Notes under the pieces: generated by a model
Seen by the model: the letters and a program-made list of their open reading frames with translations, nothing else
Told to the model about the DNA's origin: nothing
Database searches by the model: none
Translations under genes and position numbers: made by a program
In this document: positions 63,583 through 64,000 of the stretch, piece by piece
Layout: each line of letters opens with the position of its first letter
Numbering within the stretch: the first letter of the stretch is position 1
Assembly: GCF_009618275.1 (NCBI RefSeq)
Contig: NZ_WIAD01000001.1
Location: 186,001-250,000 of the forward strand
DNA length: 64,000 bases
Reading direction: 5' to 3'
From: Roseimaritima sediminicola
GTDB lineage: Bacteria > Planctomycetota > Planctomycetia > Pirellulales > Pirellulaceae

Positions 63583-64000
63583 TTTCTTCGATGGTGAACG
63601 CGTCGCAGCGCAGCAAGGCCTCGCCGCTGAGAATCACGCGGCCTTCGGCGGTGCACCCACAAGCGATTTCCTGAAGGTTGCTCATGCCGCCCGATAGCGG
63701 CAGCACCTGTTCGCGCCGCAGACGTACCACTTGATCGATCTGGTCGACCATGATGGCCATCTCCGGTGCGTCTTCGCCCAACACCAACAACTGCGACGCC
63801 ACCGCGACCGACGTCCCCAAACCCAACCACGGCTCCAAAGTGATGACGATCAGGATCTGACCGCGCAGATTCGTCACGCCTACGAAGACAGCCGGAACGG
63901 CCGGGATCGCCGTGACGTGCTCGCGCCGCATCACCTCGCCGACAAACCGCGTTTCAATCGCGCAGCGTTCGCCGGCGATCCTGAACTGCACGACCTCGAT
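63575..64000 (-). CDS. cheW: CheW-like scaffold protein, 5' end outside window
   Basis: About 141 codons are visible; the frame stays open to the window edge (IEVVQFRIAGERCAIE), so probably only 10-20 N-terminal residues are missing. The CheW fold is clear: FRIAGERCAIE, IPAVPAVFVGVTNLRGQILI, then MAIMVDQIDQVVRLRREQV. The C-terminal part has an unusual Cys pair (EIACGCTAEG) and ends LRCDAFTIEESE. CheW couples receptors to CheA. Its stop overlaps the GTG start of the mcp gene. Confidence 0.92.
   Translation of the reverse strand: MEVVQFRIAGERCAIETRFVGEVMRREHVTAIPAVPAVFVGVTNLRGQILIVITLEPWLGLGTSVAVASQLLVLGEDAPEMAIMVDQIDQVVRLRREQVLPLSGGMSNLQEIACGCTAEGRVILSGEALLRCDAFTIEESE

Overview
The window looks like about 64 kb of chromosome from a planctomycete, most likely of the Pirellulales. 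The G+C content appears high, roughly 60% or more by eye. The assignment rests on several family signatures: a PVC-type cytochrome with a C-terminal CxxCH motif fused to a beta-propeller and HEAT repeats, Tat-exported Gfo/Idh/MocA oxidoreductases, a Minf_1886-family protein, a DUF4912 protein and very large secreted or membrane-anchored proteins of unknown function. No phage, insertion sequence, integrase or CRISPR array was seen.

Layout. Positions 1-6338 (minus strand) hold an F1Fo ATP synthase operon in the order atpZ, an AtpI-like gene, atpB, atpE, atpF, atpH, atpA, a DUF4870 membrane protein, and atpG, which runs off the left edge. Positions 6761-10584 (plus) hold a DUF4912 protein, a Tat-exported oxidoreductase and a 56-residue coiled-coil protein. 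Positions 10671-15883 (minus) hold a giant secretin-like protein followed by a lipoprotein. Positions 16450-19261 (plus) hold a DoxX-like membrane protein and a second oxidoreductase. Positions 19843-29675 (plus) hold two translationally coupled giant proteins of 1077 and 2200 residues. Each appears to be built from one or two copies of a unit made of a signal peptide, a beta-rich ectodomain and a transmembrane bundle. I consider this the best candidate for an undescribed system here.

Positions 29895-33843 (minus) hold ribBA, a nuclease-fold protein that has lost its catalytic residues, and an STN-domain protein. A repeat-rich stretch of about 1.3 kb without genes follows. Positions 35138-38717 (plus) hold a HEAT/TPR protein, a small membrane protein, a sugar isomerase-like protein, a membrane protein and cysC. 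An MFS transporter (minus), a lipoprotein lipase-like hydrolase (plus) and a frameshifted small membrane protein follow. Then come the TIGR03546/TIGR03545 pair (plus), a PAP2-like protein with a degenerate motif (minus), a candidate structured small RNA (minus), a lipoprotein (plus), a small membrane protein and an M28/glutaminyl-cyclase-like enzyme (minus).

Positions 49971-53774 (plus) hold the PVC cytochrome protein. Behind it are a 300-bp array of 7-bp repeats and several hairpin repeats. The right end (minus) holds ricT with a Minf_1886 gene, a beta-propeller protein with a long PAEEK-repeat tail, and a chemotaxis operon in the order cheW (cut by the window edge), mcp, a cheA-REC hybrid and cheB.

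Several dispersed palindromic repeat families lie in the intergenic regions. One is a 138/170-bp element with terminal inverted repeats; its complete copy is flanked by 17-bp direct repeats, like a MITE that has recently moved.
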